22,137 nucleotides of DNA from Conidiobolus incongruus B7586 (Eukaryota; Entomophthoromycota; Entomophthoromycetes; Entomophthorales; Conidiobolaceae). Shown here one piece after another: positions 9,069-20,540 of this stretch. A model generated the notes under the pieces. That model had not been told where the DNA came from, searched no databases, and was given only the letters and a program-made list of their open reading frames with translations. The stretch spans positions 1 to 22,137 of the forward strand of contig JNEM01015449.1 of assembly GCA_000697335.1 (NCBI GenBank). Reading direction: 5' to 3'. The position numbers were made by a program, and so were the translations under genes. The first letter of the stretch is position 1; each line of letters opens with the position of its first letter.

Positions 9069-10892
9069 ATGAGTCAGAATAACAAATCGGAAGAAGCTAA
9101 ACGCAAAGCTCAAGCCAAATATGGTGTACCTCCTCCTCGCAAGAAGGAAGATTATGGTGGTATTTTCAACATGAACCCAAGATCTTTACCAGTATCGGTT
9201 CATGGGGATTCTAAACGTTTCGAACCAGATCCAAATGCCAAATTGTTGGTGAGTGCGAAGCCCTCGCAGCTACCCAGAGGCCGATATAAAAAGACTCCTC
9301 TCTACTTTTCTGGACAGTCCCGACCCCATCACTATTTGCGTTTTAGTCGCAATGATGTTGATTTAAAGAAATTTGTGCCCCCAGTCACTTTAGAACGTAA
9401 AAAAATCACGGATCTCGCTGAGGATGACGATGATTCCATTTATAAAACTCACAATACTCCCAATACCGCTAATATTGCGCCAATTGGAGGCGGCGTGCGC
9501 AATAAAAAGATGTTATTCAAAAAGCGAACAAAGCAAATTTACGAGCAGGATCCAGAGGCAAGACGAACCAGAGAAAGGGAATCTCGCCCTTGGGTCTTAT
9601 CCGATAAAGACGACGTGAATCACTTTGAAAGTAACTTTTTGGGTACCGAAAGGTGTAAATATGTGGTTCTCGAACCTTTCAAAAATGGTTTCAGCGTAAC
9701 TCCTCTCATGTTTCACTATCGCTTTGACAAACGTCTTCCTTTCACTCCTATGACTGCTGAGGAGATTGAAGAATTGTCTAAACAGAAAAAGAATGTTGAA
9801 ATGGATCGTTGGTTCCTGCGTCAAAAAGACAAGAAGAAATCTGAGCAAGACAAGTTACTTGAAGAAGAGGGCGGGGCTTACAAGGGTCCTGGTATGAAAT
9901 TAACCGACTCTGTCTCTTCAAAAAAGAGCATGGTCAAGGGTGACATTGATGAATTGGATTACGAAGAAGATTTTCAAGATGATGACGAAGCCATTCCTGA
10001 GTTGGGCGCTGACAATGAAGAGAATAAGGAAACTGAGCGAAAGATCAAAAGAAGTCAGCTTCAAATTGATGATGATGATGATGAAGATGAGTCTCCTAAA
10101 AAGCGATCTAAAGAATCTAAATCAAACAAAAAGGTCAAGAAAATTGCCAAAAAAGCAAGTCAATCTCAGGCTTCCGAAGATGATATTTCTTCTGATGAAG
10201 ATAACGTTCCCTTCTTATCATCAGATGATGAAGAAGATGATAACGACGATCAAGAAGAAGATATTAACAGCAAGAAATGGGCTTCCAAAGCTGAGGAATT
10301 ATCTGCCAAGGCTTACGCCGCTCGTCAAAAGATGCAATCTAATAGTAATGGCAAAGGAAGTAGTCCAAATTCTCCCAACTCTGGTCCAAATTCTCCCAAT
10401 GGAACATCTCCTCGTCCCGCATCGCCTCAGTCGCTCTCTCAACAACAAATGAGCCCATTTTCACCTTCATCATCCAAATCACCTAAACCTGTTGATAAGA
10501 ATAAGGTTAAACAAAGACAAGCCGACCCTAAAAACCCCTATGCTCCCCATCGTCCATCTCCCCTTGCTCAGGTCACTCATATCAACGAAGTTCCTGGACA
10601 GCAACATGCTCAAACTAATCACACATCATCTCAATCTCACGAGCAACCCCACTACATCCCCCAAAGTCTCTCCCAAGAAGAAATCATCAAATTTCTTCAA
10701 AAATTCGACCACAATCATCCCTGCGATGTTAAAATTTTATTTAGAGCCTTCAAACCACTCGTTAAAAACCAGCCTAATATGACCCGTGAACAAGTGAGCG
10801 CTCGAACCGGCAAAATTTTGGAGATCTTAAATGTTGTGTGTAAATTCACGCAAGATAAACGCTTCTATTTGCAAGACCGCTTCAAACAGTAA
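9069..10892 (+). CDS. TFG1: Transcription initiation factor TFIIF large (alpha, RAP74) subunit
   Basis: This intronless gene encodes 607 residues and ends in TAA. TFIIF binds RNA polymerase II, recruits it to the promoter and stimulates early elongation. The N-terminal half (about 30-250) holds the dimerisation region that pairs with the beta subunit: NPRSLPVSVHGDSKRF, then RESRPWVLSDKDD, CKYVVLEPFKNGFSVTPL and YRFDKRLPFTPMTAEE. At about 291-307 is the conserved acidic motif GDIDELDYEEDFQDDDE. Residues 330-400 are charged (poly-Asp, Lys-rich), and 430-475 is a Ser/Pro/Asn-rich linker with repeated SP dipeptides. The C-terminus (about 534-605, SQEEIIKFLQKF to KFTQDKRFYLQDRFKQ) is the winged-helix domain that contacts the FCP1-type CTD phosphatase in relatives. 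Length is between human RAP74 (517) and yeast Tfg1 (735). It converges with the epimerase gene, with 365 bases between the two stops. Confidence 0.95.
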   Translation: MSQNNKSEEAKRKAQAKYGVPPPRKKEDYGGIFNMNPRSLPVSVHGDSKRFEPDPNAKLLVSAKPSQLPRGRYKKTPLYFSGQSRPHHYLRFSRNDVDLKKFVPPVTLERKKITDLAEDDDDSIYKTHNTPNTANIAPIGGGVRNKKMLFKKRTKQIYEQDPEARRTRERESRPWVLSDKDDVNHFESNFLGTERCKYVVLEPFKNGFSVTPLMFHYRFDKRLPFTPMTAEEIEELSKQKKNVEMDRWFLRQKDKKKSEQDKLLEEEGGAYKGPGMKLTDSVSSKKSMVKGDIDELDYEEDFQDDDEAIPELGADNEENKETERKIKRSQLQIDDDDDEDESPKKRSKESKSNKKVKKIAKKASQSQASEDDISSDEDNVPFLSSDDEEDDNDDQEEDINSKKWASKAEELSAKAYAARQKMQSNSNGKGSSPNSPNSGPNSPNGTSPRPASPQSLSQQQMSPFSPSSSKSPKPVDKNKVKQRQADPKNPYAPHRPSPLAQVTHINEVPGQQHAQTNHTSSQSHEQPHYIPQSLSQEEIIKFLQKFDHNHPCDVKILFRAFKPLVKNQPNMTREQVSARTGKILEILNVVCKFTQDKRFYLQDRFKQ

Positions 10893-11257
10893 ATTTTCCC
10901 TCAATTTTTATACTATCTCTTCATTTTTCATCCATGAGTCAATGACTACATTATTTTATGATCGCTACCAATACAAATGATCATAACTCTAAATGTTTTC
11001 GCAATTCTAAACTACATTTCAAACTAAGATATCGTTGATTTGATTCGACTTAGTACGAACCCAAATTGAATAAATTTTATGGTGTATAATTAGTGAACTT
11101 TTAAATCTTGTTTAATTTTTTATTTTTGAAATATATATTTATAATGTATTAAAATGATGAATAGAAATAAAATGGATTTCTGCTTTTATTGATGGTCAAG
11201 TTCTTGCAATTAAAATGTGCATTAAGATGGAGAAAAAAAATAAATTAGTTTGAATAA
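10893..11257. other. Convergent intergenic region (two 3' ends)
   Basis: TFIIF (plus) and the epimerase (minus) run towards each other here. AATAAA at about 11068 on the plus strand, and the reverse complement of AATAAA at about 11185, are plausible but unproven polyadenylation signals for the two genes. Nothing else is visible. Confidence 0.4.
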
Positions 11258-12459
11258 TTAATATTGATGAATAAATTTCAAAGTTTGACCATATTCGTAA
11301 ACTTGATTAGGTTGCAGTTTATAGGATTCACTAACGTGACCCAATTCAACACATAAGAAGTGTTGATAATCATCTTCGCATAAACCATAATTCACACCTT
11401 GAGACCAAGGATTCCAAATCACTAAACAATTATTAACGATTACATAAAATAATATAATATAATGTAGTTACTACTTACCGCAATCTTTCAAATTCTTACC
11501 AAACAAATCAATTTTCGACTCAGAATCCAACTGCAAACTCAATTGCTGGTTGGATTTCAAAGCGTCAATATAAATATTATCAATACCACCGCTCAATTTG
11601 ATGGCAACTTTGTCATTGGTAAAAGGTACATCCGTAGCCTTCAATTTGTCAATATATTGAACATTGTGGAGACCTTGCAATTGAATGGATTGAATATCCT
11701 ATAAATTTCATTTAAAAATAGGTTATATTTGTCAGAGTAATGATAATGTATGAATTGAAATTACTTCAACTTTCAAGTAATTATGGAACAGAGGCGTCAA
11801 CCATAATTCCTGCTGATCTAAGTTGTTTACTTTGATATCTATATCCAAAGTATTTTGCCTTATAGTGAACTGTACTAAATAATTGAATTGGTAGGGCCAC
11901 AATTTGTAAAGGTCAGGTTTTTGGGATTGAAACTGCTTGGAATTAATACCTAGTTAATATTAATTAAATTTTCATATCTAGACTATTTAGAAGAATTACT
12001 TAAAGTGATTTGGATGCAATCACTTTTAATTTTTGTCTCACTTTCCAAATATTCGAAGTTTAGCATTCTAACAACCCCTAAAACAACATTAATATATTGT
12101 AATAATGTGATATATGTTTAAATATACCGTGAATGGGCAGTTGATGAGCAGGGTTGGGTAATTTTGCTAATGCAAATTGAGGAAATACTAAAGGAATACT
12201 AAAAATATTGTTAAACCAATAAAGCAGTGAATATTTATTCAATTACCCCCCAAAATATTCTGAGTTACCATCTAAATTGGAATTTTGACTAGAGCATAAT
12301 TAATAAGAGATATGTATTAAATGTAATTAAATACCTATTAAAAATAAGCTCTCTACCATCAATTTCCCAACTTGTCAAAGTACCGCCCACTAAATTGATT
12401 GTAACAAGACTACTATTTAATTGAATTTGGATTTTTTTATCATCAAAATCAACACTCAT
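11258..12459 (-). CDS. Glucose-6-phosphate 1-epimerase (7 exons)
   Basis: Exons 12459-12335, 12288-12247, 12198-12128, 12077-12000, 11949-11765, 11698-11479 and 11421-11258 join in frame to 294 residues, with introns of 46, 48, 50, 50, 66 and 57 nt. The product belongs to the aldose-1-epimerase-like family (yeast Ymr099c), which interconverts alpha and beta anomers of glucose 6-phosphate in the cytosol. Visible hallmarks are FGGSIPLVFPQF (about 54-65), the substrate-binding HGVVRMLNF (79-87), LTPLFHNYLKV with the probable catalytic His161, and WNPWSQG (243-249) followed by FLCVELGHVS with the probable catalytic Glu266. The length matches the family (about 290-300). The ATG at 12459 directly precedes the usual N-terminal strand and leads into LVGGTLTSWEIDGRELIF. 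The gene lies 380 bases downstream of the protease gene on the same strand. Family call firm; the exact substrate is from homology. Confidence 0.93.
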
Positions 12460-12839
12460 TTTTTTAAATATTGAAATAATTTGAGAATTAATTTAACACG
12501 TCACAATCTAAGACTATTAAAATGAGAATTGAAACGGCATAAAGTATTATGGGTTGATATCCGGTTTTTGAAAGTATGAGATATTTAATGATAAATGCAA
12601 GTTAATTAGAAAATAGACATCATGAGAAAATAACATGCATAGATAACATTAATCACTTTTGCAAAAATCAATATCCTAATGATTGAAATGAGTCCAAGGA
12701 ACAAAATTCTATCATTACCACTTATAATTTGAACTCAAAAGCTCGAAAAAATATAATTTAAAAAAGATTTATTCAAAATCGCTAATGTTACTTTTAGATA
12801 AAAAAATTTCAAAGGTACAAAAACAAATTAAATAAGGGA
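12460..12839. other. Intergenic region between the protease gene and the epimerase gene
   Basis: Both neighbours are on the minus strand, so this 380-base gap holds the 3' end of the protease gene (AATAAA on the minus strand at 12773-12768, about 70 bases past its stop) and the promoter of the epimerase. No other feature is seen. Confidence 0.4.
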
Positions 12840-15315
12840 TTATTTGTTGAGGATAACTTTTTCAATCTCTTCAAAGTTAAGAGTTTCCTTTTCAATCAGA
12901 GCTTTCGCGAGGCGTTCAAGTTCGGGTCGCTTACTAATCAGTAGCTGCTTCGCGCGATCGTAGGATTCTGTTAACATGCGTTTCGTCTCATCTTCGATTA
13001 GCTGCTTGGTTTGTTGAGATAGTGAGTTGAGATGTTGGCTGTATTCCACGGGACCTACTTTGTCACTCATACCAAAGCTTATGATCATGCCCCTGGCAAT
13101 GTCCGTGGCTTGCTGTAAATCGCTCTGGGCTCCTGAGCTCACATTGTCGGCTCCAAATATGAGTTCTTCAGCAACTCTTCCTCCCATACAGACATCCAAT
13201 CTGGCTCTATACTCCTTCTTAGAGAAGCTGTTCTTATCCATTTCGGGCAGTTGGACCACCATACCTAAACTCTGACCTCTGGGAATAACAGTGGCTTTGT
13301 GTAGAGGCATAGCTCCATCCGTGAAGTAAGCTACTAAAGCGTGACCTCCTTCATGATACGCTGTCATGCGTTTAGACTCTTCTGTGATAACGGCAGATTT
13401 GCGTTCGGCACCTATTAAAAGAATTAATAAAAAACAATTCAATAGTGATATAGTTAAATTTACCCATTATAATACGATCTTTGGCATATTCAAAATGAGC
13501 AGTTTTGACATTGGGCGAACTATTTTTAGCTGCTTCAATAGCTGCCAAATTGACCAAATTTGCGAGATCTGCACCCGAGAAACCGATGGTACCTCGTGCA
13601 ATACGCTCCAAATTCACATCGCTGTCCAATTGGATCTTGGAGGAGTGTAACTTAAGGATTTGGAGACGCCCCCTTACATCAGGGTTGGGGACATGAACAT
13701 GGCGATCAAAACGACCAGGACGCGTCAACGCCTTATCCAGCAATTCTGGAAAGTTGGTAGCAGCGATGAAAATAACGCCCTCAGTCTGTGAAAAACCGTC
13801 AAGGTCAACTAACAATTGATTGAGGGTTTGTTTCATGTAACTCTGATCCTTGGGATTACGACGAGCGCCAATGGCATCCAATTCGTCTATGAAGACGATT
13901 GAAGGTGCTTTTCGTCTCGCAGCTGCGAACAGTTCCCTTACTCTTCTGGCACCTACACCAACGTACATTTCGTCGAATTCAGAACCCGACATGAAGAAGA
14001 ATGGAACGCCAGCTTGGCCAGCGACTGCACGTGCTAACAACGTTTTACCGGTGCCTGGAGGTCCTGTGAGCAAAACACCTTTTGGTAATTTACCTCCCAA
14101 TGATGTAAACTTGGCAGGATCTTTTAAGAATTCGACCAACTCCACAAGTTCTTGTTTGGCTTCGTCTACACCTTGGACATCATCAAATTTAACGGTATTG
14201 GTTGTCTCAGCCTCATATTCGGGCGATGGCGAAGGTGGCTTAACAAGACCAGAATTATCCAAAGCCAAACTCAAAAATGTCAAAATACAGAAGATGTAGG
14301 TTAGTGTCAGTCCAAATGATTTCAATGTCTTCCACAACGCTGCGCCTTTGGGTTGTTCGACCACTACGTGGATTGGATAGAATTTATCTCCTTTCCTACC
14401 AACGTTAGCTCCTGAAGCGGCACCGTTGCCCACAGGAGACGTAGCATGACTGGATCCCAACAAATTATTGATGATAGTATCACTATCGGCACTGTCGAAC
14501 AAAGCTCTCAAATCTGGCTTCGACCTAATAGCCTGCATGACCTTAGTCGCCAATTTATCAGTCTGACCCGTGGCAATCAAAGCCTGAATATAACATTGCA
14601 AACTCTCCAAATTCGCAGCCAACTGGTACGTCTCAAACCTATTAATGACCAATTCGTAGTACTGATTCTTAACCAACTCCCTATAGAACCTTGCCTGCTT
14701 TCCACTATCTGAAGGATCCTGATTCGCCTCGCTCTCCAATTTCCCCAAAACGTTGCGGTTCCTATTCAAATACATATTTGGCGACTGCGTACTGAATTTG
14801 GAATGACTCAATTTGTAAAGTTTCTGTCTCGGATTGAGCTTCAAGTATTGTAGGGATTTGCTCCAGGTTTGGAACGGTTTATACCCTGAATCTAATTGGG
14901 TCAACTGGATATCGTGACTGAAGTAGCGTTTACCAGGACCTAAATCCAATTTAGTTGTATTTCCATTACATGTTTTTAAAATTTACCTTCAATTTGGGAG
15001 TATTGAAAATAAGCCAGAGTTTTATTATTAAATTGATTGCTTTGTAACTCCAAATTGCTTAATTTAGACACATTATCGGAAGAATTAATTTGATTCAAAT
15101 GATGAAATTCTCTCTTCAATTTATTATCATAATTATCTCTACCGATTCTCGACTTTTGTACCTTGGTTAAAGTGCAGGGAAGATAATTATTCTAAAAAAC
15201 AACATTTAGTTTGATTAATTGAAATTATTTGTTGGTTTATTACTGTTAATTTAGTACTGGTACTACCCCTCAGTATTTTAATCGGTGGTATTGAAAAGTG
15301 ACGCAGAATAAGCAT
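12840..15315 (-). CDS. YME1: Mitochondrial i-AAA protease, Yme1/FtsH family (4 exons)
   Basis: Exons 15315-15244, 15191-14987, 14939-13464 and 13411-12840 give 774 residues (yeast Yme1 747); introns are 52, 47 and 52 nt. This ATP-dependent zinc metalloprotease of the inner mitochondrial membrane degrades unassembled or damaged proteins from the intermembrane-space side. The N-terminus [17 protein letters not shown] is basic and lacks acids, as expected of a presequence. A helical N-terminal domain (about 175-240, [20 protein letters not shown]) resembles that of Yme1. One membrane span (about 301-319) favours the i-AAA over the two-span m-AAA type. Then come Walker A GPPGTGKT (385-392), Walker B IVFIDELD (440-447), the second region of homology [20 protein letters not shown] (485-504) and the zinc site HEGGH (604-608), with the downstream Asp in [11 protein letters not shown]. 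All key residues are present. The first two exons restore the N-terminus missing from the long internal frame. Confidence 0.96.
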
Positions 15316-16802
15316 TTTTAAATTAATATCGAATTATAGTATTAATTTTGTTTATATATTAATTAAATTTTTAAATAATATAAAATATATATATATATAT
15401 ATCTATTGGTTAATAAATATAAAAATTAATAGTAAAAAATGAGAGATTAAATAATGAAAAATTGGCTTATGGTCAATAATTAAATAACTTTTAAATAATT
15501 GAAAATATGTAATTGTTGATTTTCATTAATTAAATGGAATTGAGTTGAAATAAATTTAATGGGATTTAGAATTGATCATCAATCCATTGGCTTCAATTGA
15601 TATACGCGATGATTAGTAATATATAGGAAAAAGGATTTTTATATAAAATTCAGTATTAATTTTTTTATGATTTATTTCAAAATTCAATATTCAAGCATTG
15701 TTATTAATCGAAAAAAAATAAACACTGGTAAATTTTTTATGGATATTTGTTTTAAAATAAATAATAAATATTTTTGATCATTATAAATTGTCAATATGCA
15801 TGTTTTAATATATGAGAATTATTTTATCAGACATTCTGACCTTTCGCTATCTCAAATATTTCCAATCAATTCAATTTTGCAATATTTTTGAGGAATTTTT
15901 ATATTTGATGAAATAAAAACAAACTTTACTAATTTCCTTATTAGGTAAAATCAACCTCAAAATTGAAATGGTCACAGGTACCCCAAATTCAGTAATAATC
16001 CATTTGCGATATTTAGGCGCCTCAAAATTTGTGTTAACCAATATAGCTTGTTAAAGAGTTATTTTAGGTATGGAAAAGTGCTAGACAATCAATTAATACA
16101 CATGACTAGATCTATAGAATTAAAAAGTGATACATATAATGTATATAAAATATGTTTAAAAAGCTCGAAAAGATAGTACAAATGACTAAGACAATGGATG
16201 ACTTGTCCTATACTGAAATAATCAGAGCAACAATTTCGAAAATTTAAAATATCAAAATGAAGTAAAAATGGTATTTAAATAGTTGAATAAATCTTAAATA
16301 AATATTGTTTCTAATTTTCAGTTTTGGAAATATGATTATATTTTTTACGTATAACCAACTATTCAATATTTTAATGAATGAATTGCACAAAATTTTATCA
16401 ATCAAATACTACAATAATGGATTAAATATTAAAAGTTTCAATATCAATTTTATTTATTTAAGAATATATAGTGTTATTTTAAAATCATTATATTATATTT
16501 CAAATTCATCAACTTTGTAGTCAATTTAATGAATTAAAAATTTTTAACCATCCAAGTTGAATACATTTGAATGTTATTTTTTAAAATTGATATTTTATGA
16601 TAATTAGTATTAGTGATATTTGAATTATATCTCAAATATAATATTAATTTAAATTTGAGTTTGAACTTTTAAATATTCTATTAATTTAAAGAAATATAGT
16701 AATGTATATGTTTAAAGTGAAACTAATTTTAATCAATAAAGGAATAATAAATAATTACTATAATTTTATAATATTTTATTCATTTAAATAATATCTAACA
16801 CC
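15316..16802. other. 1.5-kb spacer between YME1 and MEF1
   Basis: No gene is supported. It should hold the YME1 promoter (near 15316-15500) and the MEF1 3' end (AATAAA on the minus strand at 16780-16775, about 23 bases past the stop). A TA dinucleotide run lies at 15384-15402. A less AT-rich stretch at about 15830-16250 contains a 69-codon stop-free plus-strand tract (15967-16173) without an early ATG. Its translation (for example SLLKSYFRYGKVLDNQLIHM) matches nothing I know, and its length is within chance for this composition. Confidence 0.45.
15384..15402. repeat. TA dinucleotide run
   Basis: Simple alternating A/T tract in the YME1 upstream region, roughly nine dinucleotides long. Confidence 0.75.
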
Positions 16803-19286
16803 TTATTTCTTATTACCCTTAGCCTTTGCCTTTTCGTAAGCATCAATCATCTCCTTCTGCGTTCCCATATTGACTGGAGCGTGTTGCTTGTACTCCATAC
16901 TGAATTCACCTTTACCCTGGGTCATGGATCTGAGTTCGGTACTGTAACCGAACATATTGTTCAAAGGAACTTCACAGGTGGCTGAGAAGTAGTCGACATG
17001 GGTTTCAGAGTCGCAGATAACACCCTTGCGTCTGTTAATGGAGCCCATTACATTACCTTGGAATTCTACGGGACAGGAGATTTCAACCTTCATGATAGGT
17101 TCGAGTACGATTGGATTAGCTTGCTTGAAAGCTTCACGGAAGGCGAAGAAACCGGCGGTTCTGAAGGCCATTTCGGAAGAATCGACGACGTGAGTCAAAC
17201 CGTCTTGGAGAACCATTCGGATGTTCTTGACACGGTGGCCAGTGAGAGGACCCTTGGCCATGGCTTCCACCAACCCCTTCTCGACGGAGGGAATGTAGTT
17301 TTCGGGAATAGCACCAGCGAAAATTTCTTCTCTGAATTCGTGGTCGGGAGGAGTAATGGGCTTGCCTTCGGCGTCGAATTCAACTTGGACTTCGGCATTG
17401 GGATCCATGATGGGTTCGATGTAACCAATGACTCTAGCGAATTGACCAGCACCACCAGTTTGTTTCTTGTGAGTGTAGTTGAAGGGAACCTTCTTGGTGA
17501 TGGTTTCTCTAAACGCGACTTGGGGCTTACCAGTTTCACATTCGACACCGTATTCACGTCTCATTCTTTCGACGTAGACATCCAAGTGAAGTTCACCCAT
17601 ACCGGAGATAATAGTTTCACCACTTTCGGCATCCAAGTGGACACGGAAGGTAGGATCTTCTTTTTGGAAACGGTTCAAAGCCTTGGAGAAGTTGATAGTT
17701 TCCTTGGACTTGGGGATCAAACTTAAAGAAATGACGGGATCAGGAACGAACATAGAAGTCATAGAGACGTTCATTTTACCGTCGGTGAAAGTGTCACCAC
17801 TGGCACATTCTACACCGAATAAGGCACAGATTTCACCAGCTCCGACTTCTTCGACGTCTTCCATATCATTGGAATGCATACGGACTAAACGAGCGATCTT
17901 GATTCTCTTGCCAGTCTTAGTGTGGATGGCAAAGCTACCTTTGGCGAGGCTACCTTGATAGACACGGAGGTAAGTAAGTTGACCGAATCTTCCTTCTTCC
18001 AACTTGAAAGCCAAACCAACAAAAGGTTGGTTGGAGTGGGGAACGAGAGAAATTTCTTGTTCCTTGTTCTTGAGATCCAAAGCGGTGTTCTTGACTTGGG
18101 AGGGGTTAGGCAAGTAGTTAACAACAGCATCCAAAAGGGGTTGGACAGACTTATCCTTGATAGCGGAACCCATCAAGACAGGGACGAAAGTACGGTTAAT
18201 AGTGCAACGACGGATGGCACATTGGATTTGATCCTCAGTGGGTTCTTCTTCCATAAGGAATAATTCACCAATTTCTTCGTCAACATTAGCTAATTGTTCA
18301 ACTAATTCTCTGCGCTTTTCAAGAGCTAATTCCTTGAGATCTTCGGGAACTTCCTTTTCAATGACTTCGTTACCACGATAGCCTTCGTTGTAGATAGCCT
18401 TCATTCTGATCAAATCAACCACACCTTGGAAGTTTTCTTCCTTACCAATGGGGACTTGAATGAGTGCAGCGTTGAGTCTGAGCTTAGATCTCAATTGTTC
18501 AACAATTCTGAAGGGGTTGGAGCCCTGACGATCCATCTTGTTGACGAAACAAATTCTGGGGACGTGATAACGTTTCATTTGACGATCGACAGTGATGGTT
18601 TGGGATTGAACACCACTTACGGCACAGAGGACGAGGACGGCACCGTCTAAGACACGTAAAGCACGTTCTACTTCGATGGTGAAATCAATGTGTCCTAAAT
18701 TTTAAAATAAGCTTCCAAATGAATTTTTATCTCTAATTCAAGCTATGCTTACCAGGAGTATCGATAATGTTGAAGGAATGATCGCCCCAACGGCAGTAAG
18801 TGGCAGCAGATTGAATAGTAATACCCTTTTCACGTTCCAATTCCATCCAGTCCATCTTAGCACCGACATTATCTTTACCTCTAACTTCGTGAATTTCCTT
18901 AATTCTACCGGTATAATACAAAACACGTTCGGTTAAAGTGGTCTTTCCAGAGTCGATGTGAGCGGAAATACCAATATTTCTGAGATGGGTAATACGATTC
19001 TAAATTATAATTAATCGAATTGTTAATTTTTATAAGTTGCATTAATATTTACCCAGTCTTTTTCTTCAACAGTTTCAGGTTTGGCAGGGTGCAAATTGGA
19101 GGGAGCAGCATATAATCTGCGACCGGTAGTGAAGGATCTGATAGAAGATTGAGTGTTGACACTTTGCAGTTGACGATTATTAGTTGCGATCAAGTTGGCA
19201 CTTCTAAAACCGGTAACAGATCTAACGGCTCTGGAAGAGGCGGTAGTCAATCTAACAGCTTTTAAACAATTGATACGAGCTAACAT
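16803..19286 (-). CDS. MEF1: Mitochondrial translation elongation factor G (3 exons)
   Basis: Exons 19286-19053, 18999-18753 and 18694-16803 join to 790 residues ending in TAA; introns are 53 and 58 nt. EF-G is the GTPase that drives ribosomal translocation, here in the mitochondrial matrix. The first 60 or so residues are rich in Arg, Ser, Thr and Ala with no acids ([20 protein letters not shown], later [11 protein letters not shown]), a classic presequence. GTPase motifs: P-loop AHIDSGKTT (91-99), switch region [17 protein letters not shown] (158-162), NKMD (212-215) and GSAIKD. Domain II and the conserved [14 protein letters not shown] and [11 protein letters not shown] of domains III-IV follow. 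The sequence from [20 protein letters not shown] matches the GFM1/Mef1 (translocation) type rather than the recycling factor GFM2. Lengths compare with 751 (human GFM1) and 761 (yeast). Codons are markedly C- and G-ending compared with the neighbours, which suggests high expression. Confidence 0.97.
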
Positions 19287-20540
19287 AATTCTATCTGATC
19301 AAATGTATTAATTAAATAAATATATATATAATCTATAAAATTAATTTAAACTGATACTGTAAAATATTAAAAAATTATTATCAAATTTGGAATAATTTTT
19401 GAATATAATGTATTTTTATAAATTTAAATTAATATTGGTTAGTTATTTTGATATTTTTAACAAGGTTTGATAATGTACAACTACTTTAGGATTTGTTGGA
19501 ATATCGGAAATTATGGGAGAATCAATGGTTATAATCAGATCAAAAATTTATTGTAAATAATTCAATTTAATTGAACAATACTTTAAAATATCAAAAATAT
19601 ATGATAATTAAGGAATATTGTCCTTATAAAAACTTTAAGCTTTTGCATTAAAATCCTGCTATAACTTAGACTCCATTATGTTTATTACTTTGTAATATTT
19701 AACTATATACTCTATTTTACAAACTAAAATTTTATGAAAATATGCTTTGAAAATTTTCAATACTTCTTTAATGGCAATCACTTAAAAAGAACAAAATTGA
19801 GTGAATTTGGCCTAGTTTTGTGAATTATATCTTGATTAAAATGAGATATACCATACCTCATAGAAACATACCTACTAATAAAATTACACAAAATTAATTG
19901 ATTTTACTCTATAAATCAATAGATCATATTAATAAATTTTATACATATCATAGTTTGAATACTCAAAACCTACTTTCAAACAGAATTTTTCAATAATTAA
20001 ATTTTGTAATTTAATTCAAATTGATATGATTATATCTATATCTATAACAAGAATAATGTGTATATTAAATATTAGTTGAAAGTAATATGAAAGAGATCCA
20101 AATATAGAATCTATTAATAGATTTAATATAATTGCTTTGAAACATTATTTTTGTGATCCTTTTTGTTAAAATTTTGTACACTATGAATATTACTTTTTGA
20201 AATTGGTAAAATAAAAAACAACGTTCCAGGAACTTTCATTGATCCTGAGCATATCTCTCAATATTTAAATGAGGACTATATGGCATATGACTTGCAACAC
20301 AGATGCTTCTATATTAGTTCATAATATTATCCAATTTTATATAATAAATCATTAAACACTCCTGTTATTTATAGTCAAATATGAACAATTCCACTATGTC
20401 TCCTCCTCCATAATATTAAAACAAATTATAATCTCATTAAGCAATCTTAGGTATTAGGATAGAGCTGGAAAGACTGAACCATATGAGCTTTAATTGGATT
20501 CAATCTTTACTCAATTTTTAATACTAAACAAACTTTGATT
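19287..20540. other. Spacer upstream of MEF1 with a less AT-rich island
   Basis: This region should contain the MEF1 promoter next to 19286. Most of it is AT-rich without recognisable features. At about 20187-20520 the A+T content falls and protein-like translations appear. The plus strand from 20187 to 20321 is open for 45 codons and includes NNVPGTFIDPEHISQYLNED, with more interrupted coding-like sequence downstream. The minus strand of the same patch is also partly open, so the direction is uncertain. I recognise no family. Confidence 0.4.

Noticed and set aside
9940-10452. 170-codon frame overlapping TFIIF in another frame
   Set aside because: It is a by-product of the GAT/GAA-rich acidic region of TFIIF, giving low-complexity Met/Lys/Leu runs.
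16305-16520. 71-codon plus-strand frame
   Set aside because: Almost entirely Ile/Asn/Phe/Tyr/Leu/Ser from A/T codons in a spacer; expected by chance.
16998-17726. 242-codon open frame on the plus strand
   Set aside because: It lies wholly antisense to the MEF1 coding exon, whose GTPase and domain III-IV motifs are unmistakable. The openness follows from MEF1's biased codon use.
19446-19547. 34-codon minus-strand tract (DSPIISDIPTNPKVVVHYQT) upstream of MEF1
   Set aside because: Looks protein-like but is short, has no start codon or clear splice sites, and such lengths are common by chance here.
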